From Acidobacteriaceae bacterium (GTDB lineage Bacteria; Acidobacteriota; Terriglobia; Terriglobales; Acidobacteriaceae), in NCBI GenBank assembly GCA_003171315.1, contig PMYE01000029.1, positions 21,034 to 59,503 on the forward strand: DNA of 38,470 nt, written 5' to 3'. The notes beneath the pieces are model-generated. The model had not been told where the DNA came from and made no database searches. It saw only the letters and a list, made by a program, of their open reading frames with translations. Shown in pieces: positions 24,628 through 32,400 of the stretch; positions within the stretch are counted from its first letter, which is position 1, and each line of letters starts with the position of its first letter. Made by a program: the position numbers and the translations under genes.

Positions 24628-27600
24628 TCAGAACCTGAACCTCGCCATAAACTGGAACGTCCGCATCTGGCCGAACGAATTCACCTGGCCGAACTTCGGA
24701 TCTCCGAACGTGGTGTTCACGCCCGAGTACTGCACGGTGTTGAACACGTTGTCGATGGTGGCGCGGATCTCCATGCTGCGCGTCTCTCCCATTTGCATGG
24801 TCTTTGAGAGAGCCATGTTGTTCGAGACCGTGCCCGGCCCTTCAATCGAACCGCGCGGCGCGGTCCCGAAGTAGTCGCAGTAACCCGGTGTGTTGGTTGG
24901 GGCTGAGTACGCCGCGGTGTTGAACCACTTGAACCGCGAACCGCCACCGGCCGCGACGGACTGGCCGGGCACGAGATTGGGCCGTAACGCGCCACTATTG
25001 CCGCACTCCACGCCTTGCGCCGTCGGCTCGAAGCCCGGCGAGAGCCAGGCCCCAGTGGCGAAGCGGAAGTTGCCGGAGATGGAGAAGCCTTCGAGGATGT
25101 GCGATCCCGCGCCCGTCGTAACCCATCGCTTGTCGTAGCCGAAGGGCAGCTCGAAAAGATACGTCCCGCTCACCTGGTGGCGAATGTCGAGAACCGAGTG
25201 CCCCTCCTCGGCAGCCAGATTCTGCCAGTCCTGCACCACCGCGCCGGAGCTGCCGTTCACCGAGGAGGCATCGTCGATCGCGTGTCCGTACTGGTAATTC
25301 GCGCCGACAGCAATGCCTTTCGACAGGCGTTTGTTCAGCCGCACTGTACCGGCGTTCATTTTGTAGTACGCGGCGGCTTCGTCGTAGTTGAAGGGTGGCG
25401 GCTGATTCGTCACCGGGTTGGGCGGATCGGTACCCGGAATGTTGGGCAGCGCGCGCGGCGCCAGCTTCACGTCAAGGTGGTTCGATCGAGCCCCGTTATA
25501 GCCGAGATTCATCACGATGCCCCAGGGCAGCGTCTTCTGGATGTCGAGGTTCCACTCCATCACGTAAGGCAGCCCGTAATGCGGATCGAGCGCGTAGTTG
25601 CCGATCGTGGCGGGCGATGGAAACCCATTGGCCAGCGTGAAGCACGTGCCGGTCTGCGCGCAGGCCGTGGAGGGCGTATTGCCGGCTGCTTCTTCGTTGG
25701 TCTGCTCGTTGGTGAAGGGCGGCTGGTGCGCCATGGTGGTCGCAAATCCCGCGTACTCGCCTACCGTGTAGTTCATCCCGAAGCCGGCGCGCACCACCGT
25801 CTGCTTGATCTTCGGCACGCGCCATGCCAGCCCTGCGCTCGGCCGGAAGCCCTTATGCCACGGGAAAACCAGCGAGCCGGGCAGCCCGTTCATCCCGGCA
25901 GTCTGCTCGGTTTCGCTGGTGAATCCGGCCTCCGGGTTGGTAGCCACGTTGGCCAGCCGTCCATATTTCTCTGTGTACGGAGCGAAGAACTCCCAGCGTA
26001 CGCCGTAATTGAGCGTGAACGAGGGCAGCATCCGCCAGTCGTCCATGGCGTAGGCGTCAACAACATTATCGCGGAGATAACTCTTGGCGAGCGACGAGTT
26101 GAGCATTGTCGATTGCGGCAATCCCAGCAGAAAATCGGCGATGGAAGAGCCGGTGGCCAGATCCCCCGCTGCGTCCTCGGTAAACAACCCGGTAAAAGCA
26201 AAGTCCCCGGTGGCGTTTGAGCCGGCAAGAAAATCCCGGTGCACGCGCCGGTAATCGCCTCCGAAACGCAGGTTGTGTTTGCCGTGAATCCAGCTCATGA
26301 CTTCGGTGAACGAGATGGTCTGCGAAATTGAAAAGCTCGGCTGTGTCTCGCTCAAGCCCTCGATGCCGTTGCTGAGCGAAATGCCGGGCACACCGTAGTT
26401 GAGCGGAACGTCGTTCGGCACCGTCATGCTGGCGGTTACCGCGGGATTGATCGGGGTATTGGTAAAGAAGTTGATCGTGTGGCTGCTGCTGCGGTTCCAG
26501 CTCACGTTGGAGATGCTGGTGAAACGGTGGTAGCCCACGGTGTAGCCGGCCTGCAGCGAGTCGGAATCCAAAGCGCTCTTGCCGCCCAGTTGCGGAAACA
26601 GATTTACCTGATCCGAGGCCGAGTGGGACCAGTTGTAATTGAGGTTGATGCTCTGGCGCAGTCCCTGGCTCTGCGCGCCGCCGCGCCTTCCGCCGGCCCC
26701 GCCGAATCCTCCACGGCCGCCGGTCTGCGCAGCGTTCGCTCCCAGGCTGCGCATGTACCGGATGCCGGCCTGCGTCGAGTTCGACTGCGCGGTGGTGAGC
26801 AGATGGTAGTTGTAGCCGTTGATGGTTTCGCCGTTGGGCAACGGCTGAGGAAAGTAGGCAAGCAGCGCCGTGGCCTGCGGGGAGACCGACTCGCCTGCGG
26901 CTCCCGTCGGCGGAATTATATTTGTGATGGCGCCGCTGCAAGTGTAGCCGGAGCCGCTGGATGTTGCTGTCTGGCCGAAGCCGCAACCTGTGACCGGATC
27001 GTAGATCGGTGGCAATCCGCGGGCCGAAAAATCGCCGCTTCGCTCCGCATCCGTGGGAATCGTTGCGTAAAAATCCTCGGGCTTGGACGCGCGCGTGCCC
27101 GACAGCGTGAGGAACACGGTATCTTTGCCGCTGGGCTTGGTGAGGTGCGGCAGATACGGCGCGCTCATGAAGGTGATGCCGAAGCGGTTGGACCCGTTGG
27201 GCGGCTGCACCTGCGGCTGGCCAAGCAGCGCGAAGGGCAATGCATTGATCGCCGAGTTGGTTCCATCCCAGAAAATGGCGCCGTGCGGCTGGCCGGGATT
27301 GAAGTTGCGGAAGTTTCCGCGTCCCCCTCCGCCACCGCCTCCCCTGCCGCCAAATCCGCCGCCTCCGAAGCCCCCGCCGCCAAAGGCCCCGCCAAACTCT
27401 CCACCACCGCCATACCCGCCAAATAATCCGCCCTGGCCAGGCCCGCCGCCTTGCCCGCCCAGTCCGCCCTGCACCGCAATCGCCTGTGCCGCGTCACGCA
27501 CGCGGTCCATATCGATGCCGGCGAGAGCGCTCACCTGCCCCGTCTGCCCGGTAATTGCCACCGACTCGTCACTGAAGTCTGAGTTGCCTGCAATCGAAGG

Positions 27601-28236
27601 CAGTGAGGTGCCGCTCGAGCCTGCCGTGCCGGCCTCCGTATCGGTGTCGGCGGTCAGCGCACTCATCAGGCTTACATTCTCGGGCGCATTACCCGCCAGT
27701 TGCCGGGCAGATTGTCCCTCCTCGCCCTGAAGGCCGCTCTGAAGGCCCTGTTGCCGATCCAACTCCGCCTGCCGCGAGGCCAGGATCAGCTCGAAGTTCA
27801 CCATCTGATCGTGGCTGGCGGCGTTCAGAACGGCCTCCTGAGCTCCCTGCGCGAAGGCCACAAACTGAGTGCGAATAACATAACGGCCGTTTTGCGGAAT
27901 GTTCATCGACCAGGAGCCGAGAATGTCGGTCGTGGTGGAATACCGCTTGCCCGTAAGCGTGTTTTGCGCAGTGACGGTCACTCCAGGCAAGGGGATGGCG
28001 CCGCTCTTGACCGCGCCATGCAATCTGCCCCCTGTCACCGGTTGGCCGGAGGATGACGCCTCTGACGCAGCCGGCGCGGCCTGGCCAATGGAAGTTTGCG
28101 TCGCCGGAGCCGGATTCGCTGGGGCCTGGTCCGTTGCGGTTTGGCGCGCCGCAGCCGGTGCCTGAGCCCAGGCAGACAGGCAGCAGGCCAAAACCATCCC
28201 CCCTGCACACGCACCTTTTCTTGCTGCCTTCCGCAT
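24628..28236 (-). CDS. Oar-like TonB-dependent receptor with carboxypeptidase-regulatory-like domain
   Basis: 1202-residue outer-membrane protein. It has a signal peptide (to about WAQA, residue 25), an Ala/Pro/Gln-rich linker, and a carboxypeptidase regulatory-like beta-sandwich at about 70-150 (LHGAVKSGAIPLPGVTVTAQ, TTTDILGSWSMNIP). A plug-like region follows, and then a large barrel ending in the aromatic C-terminal residue expected for barrel insertion (FMARFRF). Two Gly-rich stretches (about 255-310 and 499-522) interrupt the region. Such receptors are abundant in Acidobacteriota and are thought to import large or polymeric substrates. The start ATG at 28234-28236 has a TAAGG nearby. It is transcribed away from the XRE regulator. 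Confidence 0.93.
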   Translation of the reverse strand: MRKAARKGACAGGMVLACCLSAWAQAPAAARQTATDQAPANPAPATQTSIGQAAPAASEASSSGQPVTGGRLHGAVKSGAIPLPGVTVTAQNTLTGKRYSTTTDILGSWSMNIPQNGRYVIRTQFVAFAQGAQEAVLNAASHDQMVNFELILASRQAELDRQQGLQSGLQGEEGQSARQLAGNAPENVSLMSALTADTDTEAGTAGSSGTSLPSIAGNSDFSDESVAITGQTGQVSALAGIDMDRVRDAAQAIAVQGGLGGQGGGPGQGGLFGGYGGGGEFGGAFGGGGFGGGGFGGRGGGGGGGRGNFRNFNPGQPHGAIFWDGTNSAINALPFALLGQPQVQPPNGSNRFGITFMSAPYLPHLTKPSGKDTVFLTLSGTRASKPEDFYATIPTDAERSGDFSARGLPPIYDPVTGCGFGQTATSSGSGYTCSGAITNIIPPTGAAGESVSPQATALLAYFPQPLPNGETINGYNYHLLTTAQSNSTQAGIRYMRSLGANAAQTGGRGGFGGAGGRRGGAQSQGLRQSINLNYNWSHSASDQVNLFPQLGGKSALDSDSLQAGYTVGYHRFTSISNVSWNRSSSHTINFFTNTPINPAVTASMTVPNDVPLNYGVPGISLSNGIEGLSETQPSFSISQTISFTEVMSWIHGKHNLRFGGDYRRVHRDFLAGSNATGDFAFTGLFTEDAAGDLATGSSIADFLLGLPQSTMLNSSLAKSYLRDNVVDAYAMDDWRMLPSFTLNYGVRWEFFAPYTEKYGRLANVATNPEAGFTSETEQTAGMNGLPGSLVFPWHKGFRPSAGLAWRVPKIKQTVVRAGFGMNYTVGEYAGFATTMAHQPPFTNEQTNEEAAGNTPSTACAQTGTCFTLANGFPSPATIGNYALDPHYGLPYVMEWNLDIQKTLPWGIVMNLGYNGARSNHLDVKLAPRALPNIPGTDPPNPVTNQPPPFNYDEAAAYYKMNAGTVRLNKRLSKGIAVGANYQYGHAIDDASSVNGSSGAVVQDWQNLAAEEGHSVLDIRHQVSGTYLFELPFGYDKRWVTTGAGSHILEGFSISGNFRFATGAWLSPGFEPTAQGVECGNSGALRPNLVPGQSVAAGGGSRFKWFNTAAYSAPTNTPGYCDYFGTAPRGSIEGPGTVSNNMALSKTMQMGETRSMEIRATIDNVFNTVQYSGVNTTFGDPKFGQVNSFGQMRTFQFMARFRF

Positions 28237-28435
28237 TCGCCTTACCCAGCCTCTCGCTCTCGTATTCAGTCTGACGGATCACGCGCCGCCAGGGTTTACC
28301 ACGCAGCCGCGCCGGCGCGGCCGGAATCCGGCGCCCGATGGATTGCTCAGTTGAGGCCCGGCGGAACTTTGCGCTTGCAATCCCGGCCTCCGCATGTTAA
28401 CTCTCAAGCTAATAGTTCCCTGATTGCTACAACAT

Positions 28436-28450
28436 CGGTAAACCCGGTAA
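28436..28450 (+). promoter_or_regulatory. Direct CGGTAA repeats upstream of the XRE gene
   Basis: CGGTAA occurs at 28436-28441 and 28445-28450, one 9-bp step apart, about 25 bp before the regulator ATG. They could be an autoregulatory operator. This is inference from position only. Confidence 0.3.
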
Positions 28451-28474
28451 GCATCAGGCGAAGAGTGAACGGAC

Positions 28475-28822
28475 ATGAAGATCGGCACCACCATTCGCGC
28501 TTACCGGCTGCAGAAGGGGCTGTCGCAGGGAGACATCGAAAAAAAGACCGGGCTGCTGCGCTGCTATCTCTCGCGCGTGGAGAACGGCCACACCGTACCC
28601 TCGCTCGACACGCTCGCCAAGATTGCCCACGCCCTCGACCTGCCCATCGCGCAATTCTTCGCCAGCGACACGCTCGCCCGCCAGATGAACGAGCAGAACC
28701 TCTCCGACGATGAGCTCCGCTTCCTCGCGCAGCTCCGCCGCTACTCCTCGAATCTGAACGAGAGCGACCGCAAGCTGCTGCTGGCCATGGTGAAGAAGTT
28801 CGCCGCTACGGCGACGCGGTAA
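28475..28822 (+). CDS. XRE-family transcriptional regulator
   Basis: 115 residues. An HTH_3 domain at residues 5-60 (RAYRLQKGLSQGDIEKKTGL, SRVENGHTVPSLDTLAKIA, ALDLPIAQFF) is followed by a helical tail (about 75-115) likely used for dimerisation. Its stop codon TAA (28820-28822) is the first triplet of a 17-bp inverted repeat arm. It is divergent from the TonB receptor/VWFA pair, which is a plausible target; no direct evidence. Confidence 0.92.
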   Translation: MKIGTTIRAYRLQKGLSQGDIEKKTGLLRCYLSRVENGHTVPSLDTLAKIAHALDLPIAQFFASDTLARQMNEQNLSDDELRFLAQLRRYSSNLNESDRKLLLAMVKKFAATATR

Positions 28823-28937
28823 AGCATTTTAGGAAACTCTGTAAGACGAGACCGCTGCCCTGAAGTCGGCGCGACCAACAGGGAGCGACGACCTTGCACG
28901 ACGGCAAAAAATTCAGACTATTTCCTAAAATGCCTTA
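28820..28937. repeat. 118-bp foldback element (nested inverted repeats)
   Basis: The outer arms TAAAGCATTTTAGGAAA (28820-28836) and TTTCCTAAAATGCCTTA (28921-28937) are complementary at 16 of 17 positions. Inside is a second hairpin: CCCTG/CAGGG (28858-28862, 28879-28883) enclosing GTCG/CGAC (28865-28868, 28872-28875). It fills nearly the whole gap between the convergent XRE and rhomboid genes. It could be a MITE-like element, a bidirectional terminator or a structured RNA. Confidence 0.85.
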
Positions 28938-28949
28938 GCTGCGCCGGCT

Positions 28950-29792
28950 TCAACTCTGCGGCGGGGCGATGTTGGCCACGTAAAACCCGAAGAGCACGAG
29001 CAGGACAATCATTCCCGCCACGGCAAGGCGCATGCGTGTTTGAAAAACGCTGCGCGGCGAGCCAATGCGCGGCACCAGCGGCAAAGCGAACAGCAGTCCG
29101 CTGGAAAATCCGCCGATATGGGCGGAATTATCGATCGACACGCCCGTGAACCCGCTGCCGAAGTTGACCGAAAGACCGATGACCAGATTGATGGCGGCAA
29201 AGTAAATGACGGATTTGCGCAACTTGCGCAGCTCTCGAGGCGGCACCGGCAGCCGATTCGATTTCAGCAATATGATCAGTACGCCGGCAATGCCGAAAAC
29301 GGCTCCGGACGCTCCCGCGCCAGCCTGAAAATACGCTGCTCCCGTCGCGTCGTGGATCGGCCAAACCCAGTTATAGAAAGTGGAAAGCAGATTTCCCGCG
29401 GCCCCCGTGAGGATGTAGGCCGCAAACAAGCCAAACGACCCCATCAGCGGCTCGGCCAGCAGTCCCAGGTTCCACAGGCACCACATGTTGGTGGCCAGGT
29501 GAATGATGCCCACGTGCACAAACATCGCGGTGACGATGCGCCACCATTCGCCATAGACCAGCACGTTGTTGGGCCTGTCGGCGCCCCAGAACATAAGTTG
29601 GTCAAGAGTCGGCATCCAGATGCTGGACCCGCGCAACACCATGGCCAGAAAAATGCCGCAGTTGATCCCCACCAGCAGATAAGTGGCCGGCGCCGCCGCC
29701 CACCCTCGCCGCGGACGCCGCGCTGGGGGAGGCGCATACTCACCTTCAGGGGCGAGAATCTCCGGCTGGGGTGTCGAGGGATAACTTCCCAT
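28950..29792 (-). CDS. Rhomboid family intramembrane serine protease
   Basis: 280 residues. A Pro-rich cytoplasmic N-terminus of about 35 residues precedes six or seven transmembrane helices. The catalytic Ser162 is in [10 protein letters not shown] (GxSG motif) and the catalytic His225 is in [10 protein letters not shown]. The L1-loop motif appears as [15 protein letters not shown], followed by [10 protein letters not shown]. Rhomboids cleave transmembrane segments of other membrane proteins; the substrate here is unknown. The gene diverges from purH across a 204-bp spacer and converges with the XRE gene. Confidence 0.94.
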   Translation of the reverse strand: MGSYPSTPQPEILAPEGEYAPPPARRPRRGWAAAPATYLLVGINCGIFLAMVLRGSSIWMPTLDQLMFWGADRPNNVLVYGEWWRIVTAMFVHVGIIHLATNMWCLWNLGLLAEPLMGSFGLFAAYILTGAAGNLLSTFYNWVWPIHDATGAAYFQAGAGASGAVFGIAGVLIILLKSNRLPVPPRELRKLRKSVIYFAAINLVIGLSVNFGSGFTGVSIDNSAHIGGFSSGLLFALPLVPRIGSPRSVFQTRMRLAVAGMIVLLVLFGFYVANIAPPQS

Positions 29793-29996
29793 ATCTCCAC
29801 TTTAAAGCATTCCTGCTTGCGTCGCGGGCAGGAGTTTGCCGCAGCGCCAGGGGGGAGTGCAGGAACTCCGCCGCCCGGCTATTCCATTCACAACTGCATC
29901 CCGCCCCTCGATGTAGTCTGGAGTTTAGTCCGTGTCCGGCGGAGCTTCGCAACGGCGAGGCGAGCCTGCGCGGATTCTCGAAAGAGGAGCGGAATC

Positions 29997-31610
29997 GTGA
30001 GTTCGGAAGGTTTAGCAAGTAGGACGGGCGCCAAACCCATTCGCCGCGCGTTGCTGAGCGTGACAGACAAGACCGGGTTGGTCGAGTTTGCGCGCGAGCT
30101 GGCCGGCTTTGGGGTCGAACTGGTTTCGACGGGCGGGACGGCAAAGGCGCTCCGCGAAGCCGGCCTGGCGGTAAAGGACATCAGCGAGTTGACCGGCTTT
30201 CCCGAGATGCTCGACGGCCGCGTCAAGACGCTGCACCCGCGCGTCCATGGCGGCCTGCTCTACATTCGCGGCAATGCGGAGCATGAAGCCGCCGTCGCCG
30301 CTCATGGCATCCAGCCCATCGACATGGTGGTGGTCAATCTCTACGCCTTCGAGAAGACAGCCGCCCAGCCCGGCGTCGCCTTCGGGCATCTCATCGAAAA
30401 CATCGATATAGGAGGGCCGTCGATGGTTCGCTCCGCGGCCAAGAACTTTGAAGACGTGGCGATCGTGACGTGCGTTGCGGATTATGCGCCTCTCGTTGAA
30501 GAGCTGAAGGCCAACGGCGGAGCCCTCGTTCGCGCCACCCGCTGGCGTCTGGCCAGGCAGGCGTTCGCCTTGACCGCTGCCTACGACGCGGCAATTGCAG
30601 GCACGCTGGAACGGATTGCCGAAGCGCCCGCGCCCGAGGCTCCGGCTGTATTCGACGAAGCTGCACTGCCCTCGACGCTGCGCATCAACTTTCCGCTGGC
30701 CCAGCCCCTGCGTTACGGTGAAAATCCGCATCAGCGCGCCGCGCTTTATACCGACGGCTCGGGACTGGGAATCGCGGGAGCGGCGCAGTTGCAGGGCAAG
30801 GAACTCAGCTTCAACAATCTCGTCGATCTCGACGCAGCGTGGGAGCTGGCGCAGGAGTTTCCATCCGGCGAGTTCGATCCCGCCGTCGTGGTCATTGTCA
30901 AGCACACCAATCCCTGCGGCGCCGCGACGGGTGCCACGCTCCTGGAAGCCTACCAAAAGGCTCTGGCCTGCGATCCGGTCTCGGCCTTTGGCGGTGTGAT
31001 CGGCATCAACCGCGAGGTAGACGCAACGGCGGCCGGGGAAATCGCCAAACTTTTCGTGGAAGCCATTGCCGCGCCCGGTTTTTCGCCCCAGGCTCGCGAG
31101 CGTTTTGCCGCGAAGAAGAACCTGCGCCTCGTGGAGGTTCGCGCGGCCGAGCCACGGCCAGTGGTCAAGCAGGTGTCGGGAGGGCTCCTCTTGCAGGATG
31201 CCGACACCGGCCGCGTGACGGAGTCGGAGCTGAAGGTGGCCACGTGGCGGCCGCCCACAGCCGGGGAGTTGCGCAGCCTGCTCTTCGCCTGGCGCGTGTC
31301 GAAGCACGTAAAATCGAATGCCATCGTTTACGCCCGCGAAGGGCAGACCCTGGGCGTGGGCGCGGGACAGATGAGCCGCGTGGACGCGGCCAGATTTGGC
31401 GCCATGAAGGCCGTGCTGCCGCTCAAGGGCTGCGTGGCCGCCTCTGACGCCTTCTTTCCTTTCCCTGACGGTCTTCAGGCCGTTGCCGAAGCCGGCGCGA
31501 CGGCGGTAATTCAGCCCGGCGGCTCGGTGCGCGACGACGAAGTCATCGCCGCCGCCGACAAGCTGGGCATCGCCATGGTCTTCACCGGCATTCGCCACTT
31601 CCGGCATTGA
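29997..31610 (+). CDS. purH: Bifunctional AICAR transformylase/IMP cyclohydrolase PurH
   Basis: 537 residues, normal for PurH, catalysing the last two steps of IMP synthesis. The N-terminal MGS-like cyclohydrolase domain shows [32 protein letters not shown] and [12 protein letters not shown]. The AICAR transformylase domain has [14 protein letters not shown], the catalytic [17 protein letters not shown] and [10 protein letters not shown], and ends [14 protein letters not shown]. The start is GTG at 29997-29999, with AGAGGAG ending seven bases upstream; the same frame is open far upstream only because it runs antisense to the rhomboid gene. Confidence 0.97.
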   Translation: MSSEGLASRTGAKPIRRALLSVTDKTGLVEFARELAGFGVELVSTGGTAKALREAGLAVKDISELTGFPEMLDGRVKTLHPRVHGGLLYIRGNAEHEAAVAAHGIQPIDMVVVNLYAFEKTAAQPGVAFGHLIENIDIGGPSMVRSAAKNFEDVAIVTCVADYAPLVEELKANGGALVRATRWRLARQAFALTAAYDAAIAGTLERIAEAPAPEAPAVFDEAALPSTLRINFPLAQPLRYGENPHQRAALYTDGSGLGIAGAAQLQGKELSFNNLVDLDAAWELAQEFPSGEFDPAVVVIVKHTNPCGAATGATLLEAYQKALACDPVSAFGGVIGINREVDATAAGEIAKLFVEAIAAPGFSPQARERFAAKKNLRLVEVRAAEPRPVVKQVSGGLLLQDADTGRVTESELKVATWRPPTAGELRSLLFAWRVSKHVKSNAIVYAREGQTLGVGAGQMSRVDAARFGAMKAVLPLKGCVAASDAFFPFPDGLQAVAEAGATAVIQPGGSVRDDEVIAAADKLGIAMVFTGIRHFRH

Positions 31611-31693
31611 GCGGAGGTAACCACCTTGCAACGAAAGGTACTGGATGCCGCTCGGATAAAAGGCGGCCTGATTGCGTTTGGGCCGCGCCTTGA

Positions 31694-31707
31694 CGCCCGT
31701 ACGGGCG
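31694..31707. promoter_or_regulatory. 14-bp palindrome before the RelBE-like operon
   Basis: CGCCCGTACGGGCG is a perfect 14-bp palindrome, 36 bp before the antitoxin ATG. An overlapping pair CCGCGCC/GGCGCGG (31683-31689, 31704-31710) offers an alternative fold. It could be the operator bound by the antitoxin, or a hairpin after purH; no T-run follows. Confidence 0.45.
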
Positions 31708-31743
31708 CGGAGTAGCGTCTGAATTAAGAGCGAAGGGTTCCCA

Positions 31744-31935
31744 ATGACCGGGATTCGGTATCTAACCGATGAGGACGGCCGCAAGATTGCGGTCCAGATC
31801 GATTTGCGCCAGCACGCGGAACTTTGGGAAGAGTTCGAAGACGTTCTGGTTTCCGAGTCGCGGCGCGCGGAAGTCAGCATTCCGCTGGATCGCGTAAAGG
31901 CCAAGCTCTCAACCGTCGGCAGCAAACGTGCCTGA
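31744..31935 (+). CDS. Putative antitoxin of a RelBE-type pair
   Basis: 63 residues, acidic, with an N-terminal beta-rich stretch (GIRYLTDEDGRKIAVQID) and a helical part (QHAELWEEFEDVLVSES). No clear DNA-binding family was recognised by sequence alone. It is called an antitoxin because it is immediately upstream of, and overlaps by 8 nt, a RelE/ParE-type toxin gene. A GAAGGG precedes the ATG. Confidence 0.75.
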   Translation: MTGIRYLTDEDGRKIAVQIDLRQHAELWEEFEDVLVSESRRAEVSIPLDRVKAKLSTVGSKRA

Positions 31936-32188
31936 ATACCGGGTTGCGTTCAAATCCAGTGCGGAGAAGGAGCTTCTTAGGCTTCCCGGCCCTGTCGTTT
32001 CCCGCATCTTCCCCAAGATCGAATCGCTTGCCGCGGATCCCCGGCCTCGTGGGGTCAAAAAATTGCGCGGAGCAGGAGATCTCTGGCGTATCCGCGCCGG
32101 AGATTATCGCGCTATTTACGCCATCGACGACGAGAAAAGGGAAGTTACAGTGATGAGAGTCGCGCACCGGCGGGAGGTCTACGAATAG
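31928..32188 (+). CDS. RelE/ParE-superfamily toxin
   Basis: 86 residues. YRVAFKSSAEKELLRLP opens the typical helical hairpin. The core LRGAGDLWRIRAGDYRAIYAI and the last strand VTVMRVAHRREVYE are diagnostic of RelE-type toxins, which usually cleave mRNA on the ribosome. The conserved Arg in WRIRAGDYR and the C-terminal HRREVY are present, so it looks intact. The start is GTG at 31928-31930 inside the antitoxin's last codons, implying translational coupling. Confidence 0.92.
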   Translation: MPEYRVAFKSSAEKELLRLPGPVVSRIFPKIESLAADPRPRGVKKLRGAGDLWRIRAGDYRAIYAIDDEKREVTVMRVAHRREVYE

Positions 32189-32400
32189 GATGCGAAGGCC
32201 GTCTTTCTTTCGGGCGCCCTCGTCGGCATAGCACAATCGTCACGAAAATCCCGGAATCTACCGGGCATTTGCGACCAATGACAGGTAAAATCGTCTGTAG
32301 CAGTAGGCAGAGTTGTTTAAAACAGCTGCTTACGCCGTATTCCGGTTTTCCAGAGCGTATTTCTCTGCTTTTCCGGTCGAAAGCGTGGGGATTCCCCTGA

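Noticed and set aside
27083-27730. Pro-rich open frame on the plus strand
   Set aside because: It is the complement of the Gly-rich segment of the TonB receptor (GGN read as NCC gives Pro).
29040-29996. Open frame extending purH upstream by about 320 codons
   Set aside because: It is antisense to the rhomboid gene; GTG at 29997 with a good ribosome binding site gives a normal-length PurH.
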